A stretch of DNA of 64,000 bases from JBBROS01 sp963792675 (GCA_963792675.1 CAWBWT010000002.1:558001-622000); one strand, 5' to 3'; shown: positions 1 through 8,113, counted from the first letter of the stretch. Numbers and translations are program-made. The notes: generated by a model from the sequence alone, not told the origin.

Positions 1-177
1 GCCGACCGCTTCCTCCTCGCGGGCGGCGACGAAGCTCAGCAGGTCGGGGTCGGCGTGGGCGGCGGTGATCAGCGGGGTGAGCACGCGGTCCGGCACGTAG
101 GTGAACAGGCGGACGGCGTTGGCTTTCAGCACGGCATGCAGGATGGCGTGCCAGGGTCTGCTGTCGGCCGCGTCCAT
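1..177 (-). CDS. ThDP-binding decarboxylase subunit, alpha-like, N-terminal part (cut by window edge)
   Basis: Only the first 59 codons are present; the gene runs off the left edge. The start is the ATG at 177, reading MDAADSRPWHAILHAVLKAN. A YVPDRVLTPLI segment is followed by AAREEEAVG. This is the layout of the pyrimidine-binding (alpha) domain of sulfopyruvate/phosphonopyruvate-type decarboxylases, where the Glu of the REEE motif activates thiamine diphosphate. A related alpha-like subunit is encoded at 4144-4677. The gene is divergent from the binding-protein gene at 289, so 178-288 probably holds promoters for both. The family call rests on a short fragment; substrate unknown. Confidence 0.55.
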   Translation of the reverse strand, partial: MDAADSRPWHAILHAVLKANAVRLFTYVPDRVLTPLITAAHADPDLLSFVAAREEEAVG

Positions 178-288
178 TCAGTCCCTCATGCCGTGTCGTT
201 GCGAAAATCTGGGCCGATCCGCAGGAGGTGGCAAGCAGGGCCGGGCGCGCTAAGCTCGCCGGCAAAACGAACCGGCGGGGAACGCACG

Positions 289-1287
289 ATGCGGCGGTTG
301 AGGCTGATGCTGATGATCGGACTGGCCTGGATGGCAACTGCGGCGGTTGCGCGGGCGGAAACCGATCGGCTGCGGATCGGGCTGCAATACGGGTTGCCCT
401 ACATGCAGCTTGTGATCCTGCAGGACCAGGATTTCATCGGCGCCCGAGCCAAGGCGGCGGGCATCGAGCTCAAGGCCGAGTTCGTCACCGTCGGCGGCCC
501 GGCCGTGCTGAACAACTCGCTGATCTCGGGCGCGCTCGATGTCGGCGCGGTCGGCATGTCGAACTTGGTCACGTTGTGGGACAAGACCCGCGGCAGCATC
601 GGCATCCGCGGCTTGGCAGGAATGAACGTGATGCCATTGCTGCTGGTCACGCGCGATGCGCGGCTGCGCAGCCTGGCCGATTACGGTCCGGACGACCGGA
701 TCGCGCTCCCGTCGGTGAAAGTGTCGATGCAGGCGATGATGCTCGATATCCTGGCGGCGAAGGCGTTCGGCGAGGCGAACGCGCGCAAGCTGGATCCGAA
801 TACAGTGTCGATGGGGCATCCGGACGCGATGGCCGGGCTGCTGGCCGGCGGCGGCTCGTTCACGTCCCACTTCAGTTCCCTGCCGTATCAGCACATGGAG
901 CTGGCGCAACCGAGCGTGCACGTGGTGGCGAGCACGTTCGACGCGATCGGGCCGCACTCGGTCAGCGCGCTTGCGGCCACGAGCCGGTTCCGCAACCAGA
1001 ACCCCAAGGTGGTGGGCGTGTTCCTGCAAGCGCTGGAGGATGCCACGGCGCTGATCAACGATCATCGGCCGGAGGCGGCCGCGGCCTATCTCCGCGTCAC
1101 CCGCGATAAGACCACGGCGGACGAGCTGGTCGCGATGATGGGCGATCCGGGCGTTTCCTTCACCCTGGTGCCACGGGGCGCGCAGAACACGGCGGATTTC
1201 ATGTTCAAGGCGGGCGTCATCAAGCAGCAGCCGAAAACCTGGCAGGACATGTATTTCGACACAGTCCCATCCGGAGCCGGAAGCTGA
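289..1287 (+). CDS. ABC transporter substrate-binding protein (NitT/TauT-like), orphan
   Basis: A 332-residue periplasmic binding protein. The frame is open from further upstream, but the ATG at 289 is preferred: a GGCGGGGA-like ribosome site precedes it and it gives a clean Sec signal peptide (RRLRLMLMIGLAWMATAAV, cleavage near AVARA-E). The mature part has IGLQYGLPYMQ, the IALPSVKVSMQAMML hinge block and GHPDAMAGLL, as in NMT1/SsuA-type proteins. No permease or ATPase follows directly; two enolase-superfamily enzymes do. It shares block motifs with the protein at 30244-31254, so the two are paralogues. Ligand unknown, possibly a carboxylate used by the neighbouring enzymes. Confidence 0.8.
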   Translation: MRRLRLMLMIGLAWMATAAVARAETDRLRIGLQYGLPYMQLVILQDQDFIGARAKAAGIELKAEFVTVGGPAVLNNSLISGALDVGAVGMSNLVTLWDKTRGSIGIRGLAGMNVMPLLLVTRDARLRSLADYGPDDRIALPSVKVSMQAMMLDILAAKAFGEANARKLDPNTVSMGHPDAMAGLLAGGGSFTSHFSSLPYQHMELAQPSVHVVASTFDAIGPHSVSALAATSRFRNQNPKVVGVFLQALEDATALINDHRPEAAAAYLRVTRDKTTADELVAMMGDPGVSFTLVPRGAQNTADFMFKAGVIKQQPKTWQDMYFDTVPSGAGS

Positions 1288-1339
1288 TGTCCGCTGGTCC
1301 GGGGCCGCTGGCCCCGGCGGGTCTCGGACAGAGCCCGGC

Positions 1340-2419
1340 ATGAAAGTCACCCGCCTCAGGACACAAGTCGTCCAGGTCCCCCTCCCCAAGCCGATCCCGA
1401 GCGCCCGCCTGGTGATCCGCACCGCCGGCTGCGTGTTGGTGACGCTCGAGACCGACGCCGGGCTGGCCGGCGAGGGGCTGTGCTTCAGCCTCAATGGCCG
1501 CCGGCTGGACGTGCTGCTGGCGACCGTGCGGAGCTTCGAGCCGCTGATCGTCGGGGCCGAGGTCGCCGGTGAGGCCTTCCTTTGCGAGGCCGAAGCGGAG
1601 CTGATGTTCTTCGGCCACAGCGGGATTGCGGCGATCGGGCTGGCGCCGCTGGACATGGCGTTATGGGATCTGCGCGGGAAGGCGGCGGGGCAAAACGTGG
1701 CGCGGATGCTCGGCTCCGAAACGGTGGCGGTACCGGCTTATGCCAGCGGCGGGCTGCGGTTGTCGGCCTCCGTCGACGAGCTGCAGGCCGAGGCGGCTGC
1801 CGTGCTCGGGCAAGGGTACCGGGCGCTGAAGATGTCGCTCGGCAAGGCGGATCCGGCCGAGGACGTTGCGCGGGTGCGGGCGGTGCGCGAGGCGGTCGGG
1901 CCGGAGACGATGCTGATGGCGGACGCGAACCAGCAGCTGACGGTGGAGCGGGCGATCCGGCTGGGCGGCCTACTGGAGGAGTTCGGCCTCGCTTGGATCG
2001 AGGAGCCGCTGCCCTATCGCGACCATGCGGGCGAGGCGGCGGTCGCGGCGGCGCTGCGGACCCCGGTGGCGAGCGGCGAAACCGAGTACCAGGACGGCAT
2101 GGCGGAGATGCTGCGGCTCGGTTCGGCCGACATCCTGATGCCGGACCTGCAGCGGATGGCGGGACCGACGGGTCTGCTGCGGGTGGCGCGACGGGCGCAT
2201 GCGGCGGGCGTGACGGTGTCGCCGCACTTGTTCACGGAGATGAGCCTGGCGCTTGCGGCGGCCTTGCCGAACGTGCTCGTGCTGGAGCACATGCCCTGGT
2301 TCCGGCCGCTGTATCGCGAAACGCTGGAGTTGGACGCGGACGGGCGGGCCGTCGTGCCGGACCGCCCGGGCTGGGGGTTCTCGTTCGATCCGGCTGCCGT
2401 GGCCCGCTTGGCCGCTTGA
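1340..2419 (+). CDS. Mandelate racemase/muconate lactonizing enzyme family protein (enolase superfamily)
   Basis: 359 residues, normal length for the superfamily. An N-terminal capping domain is followed by the barrel. Visible metal ligands are D in LMADAN (about residue 194), E in WIEEPL (about 220) and E in SGETEY (about 246). A catalytic His sits in SPHLF. The usual KxK base is seen as ALKMS, so the second Lys is replaced by Ser, which argues against a classical racemase. These enzymes abstract the alpha proton of a carboxylate, as dehydratase, racemase or cycloisomerase. It lies 52 nt after the binding protein and 13 nt before a second family member, so probably one operon. Substrate not predictable. 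Confidence 0.85.
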   Translation: MKVTRLRTQVVQVPLPKPIPSARLVIRTAGCVLVTLETDAGLAGEGLCFSLNGRRLDVLLATVRSFEPLIVGAEVAGEAFLCEAEAELMFFGHSGIAAIGLAPLDMALWDLRGKAAGQNVARMLGSETVAVPAYASGGLRLSASVDELQAEAAAVLGQGYRALKMSLGKADPAEDVARVRAVREAVGPETMLMADANQQLTVERAIRLGGLLEEFGLAWIEEPLPYRDHAGEAAVAAALRTPVASGETEYQDGMAEMLRLGSADILMPDLQRMAGPTGLLRVARRAHAAGVTVSPHLFTEMSLALAAALPNVLVLEHMPWFRPLYRETLELDADGRAVVPDRPGWGFSFDPAAVARLAA

Positions 2420-2432
2420 GGGAGGATGACGC

Positions 2433-3530
2433 ATGAAGATTGCGCGGATCGAGACTTGGCGGGTGAGCATCCCGTTCGAGACCGGTGGCCCGAAGATCGG
2501 CATGCGGCCGAGCCTCAATGCCAGGCCATGGACGGCGATGGAAAGCCTGATCGTCCGGGTCGAGACCGACGACGGCTTGGTCGGCTGGGGTGAGGGGTTC
2601 GGCCACCTGGTCAATCCCGGCACCCAGGCGATCCTGGAGACGCTGGTCGGCCCATGGTTCGTCGGCCGTGACCCGGCGCCGATCGCAGCAACGATGGAGG
2701 AGGCGCAGCGCGCGTTCCATGGTTTCGGCCGCACCGGACCGGTGATGTATGCGCTGTCGGCAATGGACATCGCGCTGTGGGACCTGGCGGCCAAGCGGGC
2801 GAGTGTGCCGGTGTTCCGCATGCTTGGCGGCGAGGCGCGTCCGTTGCCGCTGTATGCCAGCCTGATGCGCTATGGCGGCGACGCCGACGCGATCGCGCGC
2901 AACGTGCGCCGGGCTCAGGACGCCGGCTACACCTGGATCAAGCTGCACGAGAACACGGTGCCGGCGTTCCGGGCAGCGCGAGAAGCGGTCGAGCCGGCGA
3001 CGCGGATCATGCTGGACGTGAACTGCCCTTGGGCGGTGGACGAGGCGCGGGCGATCGCCAGCGAGATCGCCGGGGACGATTTCCACTGGCTCGAGGAGCC
3101 GGTCTGGCCGCCCGAGGACTTCGCCGGCATCGCCAACGTGCGACTGGAGGGCGTGTCAATCGCGGCGGGGGAGAACATCTGCACGCTGCACGACTTCCGG
3201 CAGCTATTCGAGGCGGACGCCGTCGATTTCGTGCAGCCGAGCGTGATCAAAGTGGGCGGCATCAGCGCGATGCGGCGCATCATCACGCTGGCAGAGGCGT
3301 ATGCGGTGCGGGTGGTGCCGCACTGCTTCTATTGGGGGCCGGGTTACCTGGCCTCGGCGCACGTCATTGCCGCCATGACCCGGCCGACGCCGCTGGAAAC
3401 CGCGTTCATCACGCTGGACGCGCGTCCGCATCCGCTTTGGACCCCGGAGCAGGCTTCGCTGATCTTGCCGGACACGCCGGGCCTCGGTTTCGAGCCGGAC
3501 ATGCAGGTGATTGAGCGCTACCGGGTATAG
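2433..3530 (+). CDS. Mandelate racemase/muconate lactonizing enzyme family protein, second copy
   Basis: 365 residues; GGGAGGATGACGC gives a Shine-Dalgarno sequence 5-9 nt before the ATG. Active-site elements are IKLHE (Lys-x-His in place of KxK), D in MLDVN, E in WLEEP, E in GENICT and a His in VVPHCF. The protein differs clearly from the enzyme just upstream, so this is not a recent duplication. The K-x-H pattern resembles acid-sugar dehydratase-like members rather than muconate cycloisomerase (inference). The pair plus binding protein suggests uptake and dehydration of a sugar acid or other hydroxy acid. Confidence 0.85.
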   Translation: MKIARIETWRVSIPFETGGPKIGMRPSLNARPWTAMESLIVRVETDDGLVGWGEGFGHLVNPGTQAILETLVGPWFVGRDPAPIAATMEEAQRAFHGFGRTGPVMYALSAMDIALWDLAAKRASVPVFRMLGGEARPLPLYASLMRYGGDADAIARNVRRAQDAGYTWIKLHENTVPAFRAAREAVEPATRIMLDVNCPWAVDEARAIASEIAGDDFHWLEEPVWPPEDFAGIANVRLEGVSIAAGENICTLHDFRQLFEADAVDFVQPSVIKVGGISAMRRIITLAEAYAVRVVPHCFYWGPGYLASAHVIAAMTRPTPLETAFITLDARPHPLWTPEQASLILPDTPGLGFEPDMQVIERYRV

Positions 3531-3543
3531 CGGGAGCGTCTCG

Positions 3544-4023
3544 ATGAATTTCGAAACCGTCGCCATCTCCGACCGTCCCGATCTCGCACCGCTGGTGGCG
3601 ACCTGGTTGGTCCGTGCCTTCGGCTATCCGGGCAGCCGCACGGTCGAGCAGATGACGGCCCTGGTCCTGTCGCCGCAGGTCGGGCCGGAGGAGACGTTCG
3701 TGCTATTCGACGATGGGACTCCGGTCGGCACTGCCAGCTTGGCCCATGAGGACTTGGTGTCGCGCCCGGACCTGACGCCCTGGCTCGCCGGGGTCGTGGT
3801 GGACGAGGCGCATCGCGGCCGCGGTTGCGGCACGGTGCTGGTGCGCCGGGTCGAGGCGTTCGCCGCGGAGTTGGGGGTCGGGACAATGTGGCTTTATACC
3901 TGGACCGCGGAGGCGCTTTATGCGCGGCTTGGCTGGCGCCGCACCGGGCTCGAGATGAACCGCGGCCGCGAGGTGGTGCTGATGTCGCGATCACTGCAAA
4001 CCCGGGGAACTCCGCCCGCCTGA
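3544..4023 (+). CDS. GNAT family N-acetyltransferase
   Basis: 159 residues from the ATG at 3544, 13 nt after the preceding stop; an upstream in-frame start at 3511 would overlap the enolase-superfamily gene and lacks a ribosome site. The acetyl-CoA loop is visible as VVDEAHRGRGCGTVLV (V-x-x-x-x-RGxGxG type) in the middle, followed by the typical LYTWTAEALYARLGW block. It acetylates an amine of an unknown substrate. It is probably the last gene of the leading operon, before a 120-nt gap. Confidence 0.8.
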   Translation: MNFETVAISDRPDLAPLVATWLVRAFGYPGSRTVEQMTALVLSPQVGPEETFVLFDDGTPVGTASLAHEDLVSRPDLTPWLAGVVVDEAHRGRGCGTVLVRRVEAFAAELGVGTMWLYTWTAEALYARLGWRRTGLEMNRGREVVLMSRSLQTRGTPPA

Positions 4024-4143
4024 CGTCCGACGCCGCAGGCGGCATTCAGGTGCAGTCCAGCTTGCATATGCGTGCTGTGACAGCTCGGTTTGACAGTTGC
4101 GGCGCCGGCGCATCTGCTGTTGCCGGGTGATGCGGAGGAAGGA

Positions 4144-4677
4144 ATGCAGGCAGCGGATGCCGCAACATCGTGGCCGGACCAGATCTATGACCTGCTGAAG
4201 CAGCACGGCATCCGGCAGGTCGCCCTGGTGCCCGACGCTGGGCACACGCGGCTGATCCGGCGCTGCCTGGCCGACAACACGATGCAGGTCGTGACGCTGA
4301 CCACGGAGGAGGAGGGCATTGCGATGCTGTCGGGCGCCTGGCTGGGCGGCGACAAGGGCGTGCTGCTGATGCAGAGCTCCGGCGTCGGCAATTGCGTGAA
4401 CATGCTGTCACTGCCGCTGCTGCACCGCACCCCGATGCCGATGATCGTGACGATGCGCGGCGACTTCGGCGAGTTCAACCCGGCGCAGGTGCCGATGGGG
4501 GCCGCGACCCAAGCGGTGCTCGAGGCAATGGGCACGCTGGTGCGCCGCGCCGACCACGCCGAGGACGTGGCGCCGACGGTGGATGCGATGCTGCGCATGG
4601 CGTTCAACACGTTCCGCCCGACGGCGACGCTGATCGGTCAACGTGTGCTGGGCGCCAAGACGTTCGGGAAGGATTGA
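4144..4677 (+). CDS. Sulfopyruvate decarboxylase-like ThDP enzyme, alpha subunit
   Basis: 177 residues. The ATG at 4144 is chosen because GGAGGAAGGA lies just before it; the open frame reaches a TTG at 4090 without a ribosome site. ALVPDAGHTRLI, TLTTEEEGIAML (catalytic Glu that activates the cofactor) and LLMQSSGVGNCVN match the pyrimidine-binding subunit of ComDE-type sulfopyruvate decarboxylase and phosphonopyruvate decarboxylase. The partner beta subunit starts 4 nt after this stop, so the two should form one heteromeric enzyme decarboxylating a 2-oxo acid. The true substrate (sulfopyruvate or another oxo acid) is not determined by sequence. Confidence 0.8.
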   Translation: MQAADAATSWPDQIYDLLKQHGIRQVALVPDAGHTRLIRRCLADNTMQVVTLTTEEEGIAMLSGAWLGGDKGVLLMQSSGVGNCVNMLSLPLLHRTPMPMIVTMRGDFGEFNPAQVPMGAATQAVLEAMGTLVRRADHAEDVAPTVDAMLRMAFNTFRPTATLIGQRVLGAKTFGKD

Positions 4678-4681
4678 GGCA

Positions 4682-5281
4682 ATGGCGAACGACAAGGCCC
4701 GGCTCGATCGGCGGGAGCTGTGCCGCGCCGTGCTGGCCGACCGGGGCGGCATGCTGGTGGTGGCCGGGCTCGGCGCGCCGGCCTGGGACATCACAGCGGT
4801 CGGCGACTGTGCCGAGAACCTGCCGCTCTGGGGCGGCATGGGCGGGGCGGCGATGATCGGGCTCGGCCTCGCCTTGGCGCAACCATCGCGCAAGGTGCTG
4901 GTGATCACCGGCGATGGCGAAATGCTGATGGGCCTCGGCAGCCTCGCCACCGTCGCGGTGAAGCGGCCGGCCAATCTTGCGATCCTGGTGCAGGACAACG
5001 AGCACTACGGAGAGACCGGGATGCAGGAGACCCACACTAAGCACGGGGTGGATTTGGTGGCGATCGCTGCCGCGGCCGGGTTCCCACGCACGTTGCTGGT
5101 CACGGAGCCGGGGCAGGTGCCCGGGCTGCGAGAGGCGATCCATAAGGACGGATGCCTGTTCGCGCTGGCGAAGGTGGCCGCCGCGCCGTTGCCACTGGTG
5201 CTGCCGCCGCGCGACGGCGCGCTGCTGCAGGCACGGATGCGGCAAGCCGTGCTGGGGCCGGAGGCGCATCACCAACTGTGA
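4682..5281 (+). CDS. Sulfopyruvate decarboxylase-like ThDP enzyme, beta subunit
   Basis: 199 residues from the ATG at 4682 (GAGGCA just before). It carries the diphosphate/Mg site: GDGEMLMGLG, then AILVQDNEHYGETG about 30 residues on, the GDG-x(n)-N signature of ThDP enzymes. The order alpha then beta with a 4-nt gap is the arrangement of comD-comE. Coupling to the alkylsulfonate/taurine-type importer that follows (5342-7792) is compatible with sulfonate metabolism, but that is inference from family and neighbourhood only. Confidence 0.82.
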   Translation: MANDKARLDRRELCRAVLADRGGMLVVAGLGAPAWDITAVGDCAENLPLWGGMGGAAMIGLGLALAQPSRKVLVITGDGEMLMGLGSLATVAVKRPANLAILVQDNEHYGETGMQETHTKHGVDLVAIAAAAGFPRTLLVTEPGQVPGLREAIHKDGCLFALAKVAAAPLPLVLPPRDGALLQARMRQAVLGPEAHHQL

Positions 5282-5341
5282 CGCGATCTCCGGCCGCGCA
5301 CCCGGTTGCGCCGGTTGGCGGCGGGCGCTAGATGGCCGGCA

Positions 5342-6349
5342 ATGATGCTTCGGCCCCCCACGTCCCTGACCGTTAGCCGCCGTGGCCTAATGGCGGGCGC
5401 CGGGGCGTTGGCCGCGGCGCCGGCAATGGCCGAGACCGCGCCGGTCCGCGTGGCGACGTTGCGGTTCGGCTCGGTCGCCTGGGAACTCGATGTGATCCGT
5501 ACCCATGGCCTCGACCGCGCCGGCGGGGTTGCGATCGAGCCGGCCGAGTATGCGGCAACGCAGGCGGCGCAGGTGGCCCTGCAGGCCGGGCGCGTCGACA
5601 TGGCGGTGCAGGATTGGTTGTGGGTGTCGCGCCAACGCGCGTCCGGCGCCGACTGGACGTTTGCCCCGGCGACTTCGGCGGTGGGCGCGGTGGTGGCACC
5701 GTCCAACTCCCCCGTGCGCACGCTGTCCGACCTTGCGGGGCGCCGGTTCGGGATCGCCGGCGGGCCGCTCGACAAAAGCTGGCTGATCCTGCGCGCCTTT
5801 GCCGGCAAGACGCTCGGCCTTGATCTCGACGCCAAGGCCGACAAGGTGTTCGGCCCCCCGCCTCTGCTGCTGGAGCAACTCCGGGCCGGGCGCCTGGACG
5901 CGGCGCTGACCTACTGGCCCTATGCGGCTCGGGCCGAGGCCGACGGCATGCGGTCCGTCCTGGCGATGGAGGAGGCCGTGAGCGGCCTGGGCGTTTCCGC
6001 CCATACTCCGGTGCTGGGATGGGTGTTCTCCGAGCAATGGGCGAAGCGTCCCGGAAGCGGCTTGCGGGCGTTCCTGGACGCCTCGCGCAAAGCGCGGGAC
6101 ATCCTGGCCACGTCCGACACGGAGTGGGATCGGGTGGCTCCGCTGACCGGCGCGTCCGGCCCCGCCGAGTTGGTTCGCTTGCGTGACTGGTATCGCAGCG
6201 GCATTCCCGAGGAGCGTGGGGCCGGTCGAGACGACGCTGCCCGGCTTTACGATATCCTGGCCGCCACCGGAGGGCCGCCGCTGGTCGGCGCTGCCCCGCA
6301 TCTGGCCGCCGGCACGTTCTGGCAATCCGACGACGTCACACCCGGCTAG
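5342..6349 (+). CDS. ABC transporter substrate-binding protein (SsuA/TauA-like) with Tat-type signal
   Basis: 335 residues if begun at the ATG at 5342 (a second ATG at 5345 is equally possible; TTG 5306 is less likely). The N-terminus has a twin-arginine signal, SRRGLMAGAGALAAAPAMAE, so export in a folded state is likely. The mature part has RVATLRFGSVAWELDVI, a block beginning AGRRFGIAGGPLDKSW and TYWPYAARAEADG, typical of NMT1/THI5-like binding proteins for sulfonates, nitrate or pyrimidines. Permease and ATPase follow, forming a complete importer. Ligand uncertain. Confidence 0.82.
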   Translation: MMLRPPTSLTVSRRGLMAGAGALAAAPAMAETAPVRVATLRFGSVAWELDVIRTHGLDRAGGVAIEPAEYAATQAAQVALQAGRVDMAVQDWLWVSRQRASGADWTFAPATSAVGAVVAPSNSPVRTLSDLAGRRFGIAGGPLDKSWLILRAFAGKTLGLDLDAKADKVFGPPPLLLEQLRAGRLDAALTYWPYAARAEADGMRSVLAMEEAVSGLGVSAHTPVLGWVFSEQWAKRPGSGLRAFLDASRKARDILATSDTEWDRVAPLTGASGPAELVRLRDWYRSGIPEERGAGRDDAARLYDILAATGGPPLVGAAPHLAAGTFWQSDDVTPG

Positions 6350-7094
6350 CAGTCTCCTGGCTCGTCTGGCCGCGCGCATCGGTCCCACTTTCGGGCTGCT
6401 GATCGCGTGGGAAATCGCGGCGCGCTGGGCCGGCAGCCGGCTGTTTCCGACCGCGTCGGCGGTTTTCGCGGCGCTGGCGGCGGAAACCGCCTCGGGCCAA
6501 CTGCCCTACAACCTCGGCGTGACCCTGGCGCGCGTGGCTTGCGCCTTCGGCCTGGCGATGCTCGCGGGCAGTGCGCTCGGCATCGCGATGGGGCGGTGGC
6601 GGCTGCTGGACCGCCTGCTCGACAGCTTGCTCACCGCATTGCTGAACTTGCCGGCGCTGGTCGGCATCGTGCTGCTTTACGTGTGGTTCGGGCTGAACGA
6701 GGCGACCGCGATCGGCGCCGTCGCCCTCAACAAGCTGCCCAGCACCGCCGTGACCTTGCGCGAGGGCGCGCGGGCGCTCGACCCCGGCTTAGCCGACATG
6801 GCCGCAAGCTTCGCCATGCCGCGTGCGACCCGTCTGCGCCACGTCGTGCTGCCACAGCTCTATCCTTATTTGTTCGCAGCCGCCCGGTCGGGCCTGGCGC
6901 TGATCTGGAAAATCGTTCTGGTGGCCGAGCTGCTGGGCCGCAACAACGGCGTCGGCTTCCAGATCCAGGTCTACTTCCAGCTGTTCGATGTGACCGGCAT
7001 CCTCGCCTACACCATGGCGTTCGTCGTGGTCGTGCAGCTAATCGAATGGCTGCTGCTGCAGCCGTTCGAGCGGCGGGCCAACCGATGGCGGTGA
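6183..7094 (+). CDS. ABC transporter permease (SsuC/TauC-like), start uncertain
   Basis: The conserved part starts near 6350 and has about six membrane segments with the EAA-loop region LREGARALDPGLADMAASF followed by MPRATRLRHVVLPQLYPYL. It forms the membrane channel of the importer with the flanking genes. The start is a problem: the only in-frame standard starts are GTG 6183 and GTG 6216, both deep inside the preceding gene and without a good ribosome site, giving a 303- or 292-residue protein with a non-family N-terminus. No ATG lies near 6330-6360; ACG codons occur at 6330 and 6333. Either a rare start is used or a small sequence error hides the real one. Confidence 0.75.
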   Translation: MTGIAAAFPRSVGPVETTLPGFTISWPPPEGRRWSALPRIWPPARSGNPTTSHPASSLLARLAARIGPTFGLLIAWEIAARWAGSRLFPTASAVFAALAAETASGQLPYNLGVTLARVACAFGLAMLAGSALGIAMGRWRLLDRLLDSLLTALLNLPALVGIVLLYVWFGLNEATAIGAVALNKLPSTAVTLREGARALDPGLADMAASFAMPRATRLRHVVLPQLYPYLFAAARSGLALIWKIVLVAELLGRNNGVGFQIQVYFQLFDVTGILAYTMAFVVVVQLIEWLLLQPFERRANRWR

Positions 7095-7792
7095 TCCTCG
7101 AGGTGGACGTTCGAAGCAAGCAGGTCATGGAGCGTGGCGTTCCGCGAACGGTAATCGAGGATCTGCGCTTCACACTCGAGGCGGGCGAGCTGGTGGCCCT
7201 GGTGGGGCCGTCCGGTTGCGGGAAAAGCACGTTGCTGCGGCTGATCGGCGGATTGGACTTGGGGTTCGAGGGGCGCATCGGCTGGCCCGGCGGGGCGCGG
7301 CCGGCGATCGGCACGGTGTTCCAGGAGCCGCGCCTGCTGCCTTGGCGCACGGTGCGGGAGAACCTGGCCCTGGTGCGTCCTGCCGACCCTACACAGTCCG
7401 AGCGGCTGCTCGGCTTGCTTGGGCTTGCGGCGGCGGCCGACCTGTACCCGCCGGCGTTGTCGCTGGGCATGGCCCGCCGGGTCGCGATCGCCCGCGCTTT
7501 CGTGATCGAGCCGGCGCTGTTGCTGCTCGACGAGCCGTTCGTCTCGCTCGACCCGGCAACCGCGGAGCAGGGCAGGGCGGTGCTGCTGGAGGCGTGGCGC
7601 ACGCGCCGCTGCGCTGCGTTGCTCGTGACCCACGATCTGGCCGAGGCGGCCGCGTTGGCCGACCGGATTCTGCTGCTGTCGGCCTCGCCGACCCACGTCC
7701 TGCGCGCAATCACGGTGCCGGAGCGCAGCCGGCGGCTCGGTCTGGGCGAAGGGGCCCGGTTCGCGGCGACCCTCACCGCCTCGTCCGGCTGA
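7085..7792 (+). CDS. ABC transporter ATP-binding protein (SsuB/TauB-like)
   Basis: 235 residues; the ATG at 7085 overlaps the permease end by 10 nt, so translation is coupled. Walker A is GPSGCGKST, the Q-loop VFQEPRLLPWRT, the signature LSLGMARRVAIARAF (a degenerate LSGGQ), Walker B LLLLDEPF and the switch His in VTHDL. It drives import with the permease at 6183. The LSLGM signature lacks the usual GGQ, which is seen in some SsuB/TauB-like ATPases. Last gene of this transport operon. Confidence 0.88.
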   Translation: MAVILEVDVRSKQVMERGVPRTVIEDLRFTLEAGELVALVGPSGCGKSTLLRLIGGLDLGFEGRIGWPGGARPAIGTVFQEPRLLPWRTVRENLALVRPADPTQSERLLGLLGLAAAADLYPPALSLGMARRVAIARAFVIEPALLLLDEPFVSLDPATAEQGRAVLLEAWRTRRCAALLVTHDLAEAAALADRILLLSASPTHVLRAITVPERSRRLGLGEGARFAATLTASSG

Positions 7793-7834
7793 ACGACCAG
7801 ACACTCTGCCCGGATCGCCTCGTGAAACCGGCCG

Positions 7835-7885
7835 CTTTTATGGCGGCTTTATGCGCGCGGCCGCCGATCCCGATGGGCGCTTTAT
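7835..7885 (+). promoter_or_regulatory. Phased TTTAT repeats upstream of kdp, candidate KdpE operator
   Basis: Three TTTAT elements begin at 7837, 7848 and 7881, that is 11 and 33 bp apart, placing them on one face of the helix. They stand in an otherwise GC-rich 136-nt gap, 43 bp before the first kdp-associated start. The E. coli KdpE site is also a pair of TTTA-type repeats one turn apart (established knowledge); assignment here is inference. Confidence 0.45.
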
Positions 7886-7928
7886 ACGGTCGAAGCCTAA
7901 TGCACCGTCAAGCAACGGAGCATTTGCT

Positions 7929-8012
7929 GTGACGGATCTCATCATTGTCGTGCTGAGCACAACCGGCCTCACCCTGATGGCGGCCTACGCGTCGCTTTGC
8001 GACCGGATCTGA
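7929..8012 (+). CDS. 27-residue membrane mini-protein ahead of kdpF
   Basis: A GTG at 7929 opens a 27-codon frame, MTDLIIVVLSTTGLTLMAAY followed by ASLCDRI, ending 5 nt before kdpF. It has one hydrophobic segment and a Y-x3-C-[DE]-R tail. I recall short peptides of this layout, with a terminal C[DE]R, annotated in front of kdpF in other proteobacteria, which supports a real gene, but no function is known to me. It could be a Kdp accessory subunit or a leader peptide that couples translation. It is too short for most gene finders. Confidence 0.5.
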   Translation: MTDLIIVVLSTTGLTLMAAYASLCDRI

Positions 8013-8017
8013 GCACC

Positions 8018-8104
8018 ATGCTCGACCTGATCCTGGGTGCGACCGTGGCAGCCGGGCTGCTGGTCTACCTGGTCTGGGCGCTCGTGCGGCCCGAAGACTT
8101 CTAG
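8018..8104 (+). CDS. kdpF: K+-transporting ATPase subunit KdpF
   Basis: 28 residues: MLDLILGATVAAGLLVYLVW then ALVRPEDF. A single membrane helix ending in the conserved VRPE-F tail is the hallmark of KdpF, which stabilises the KdpABC complex in the membrane. It lies 5 nt after the 27-residue peptide gene and 9 nt before kdpA, so it is part of the kdp operon. Confidence 0.9.
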   Translation: MLDLILGATVAAGLLVYLVWALVRPEDF

Positions 8105-8113
8105 GAAACCCTC

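Noticed and set aside
250..1656. Long minus-strand open frame
   Set aside because: It is antisense to the binding-protein and enolase-superfamily genes and has no domain; typical of high-GC shadow frames.
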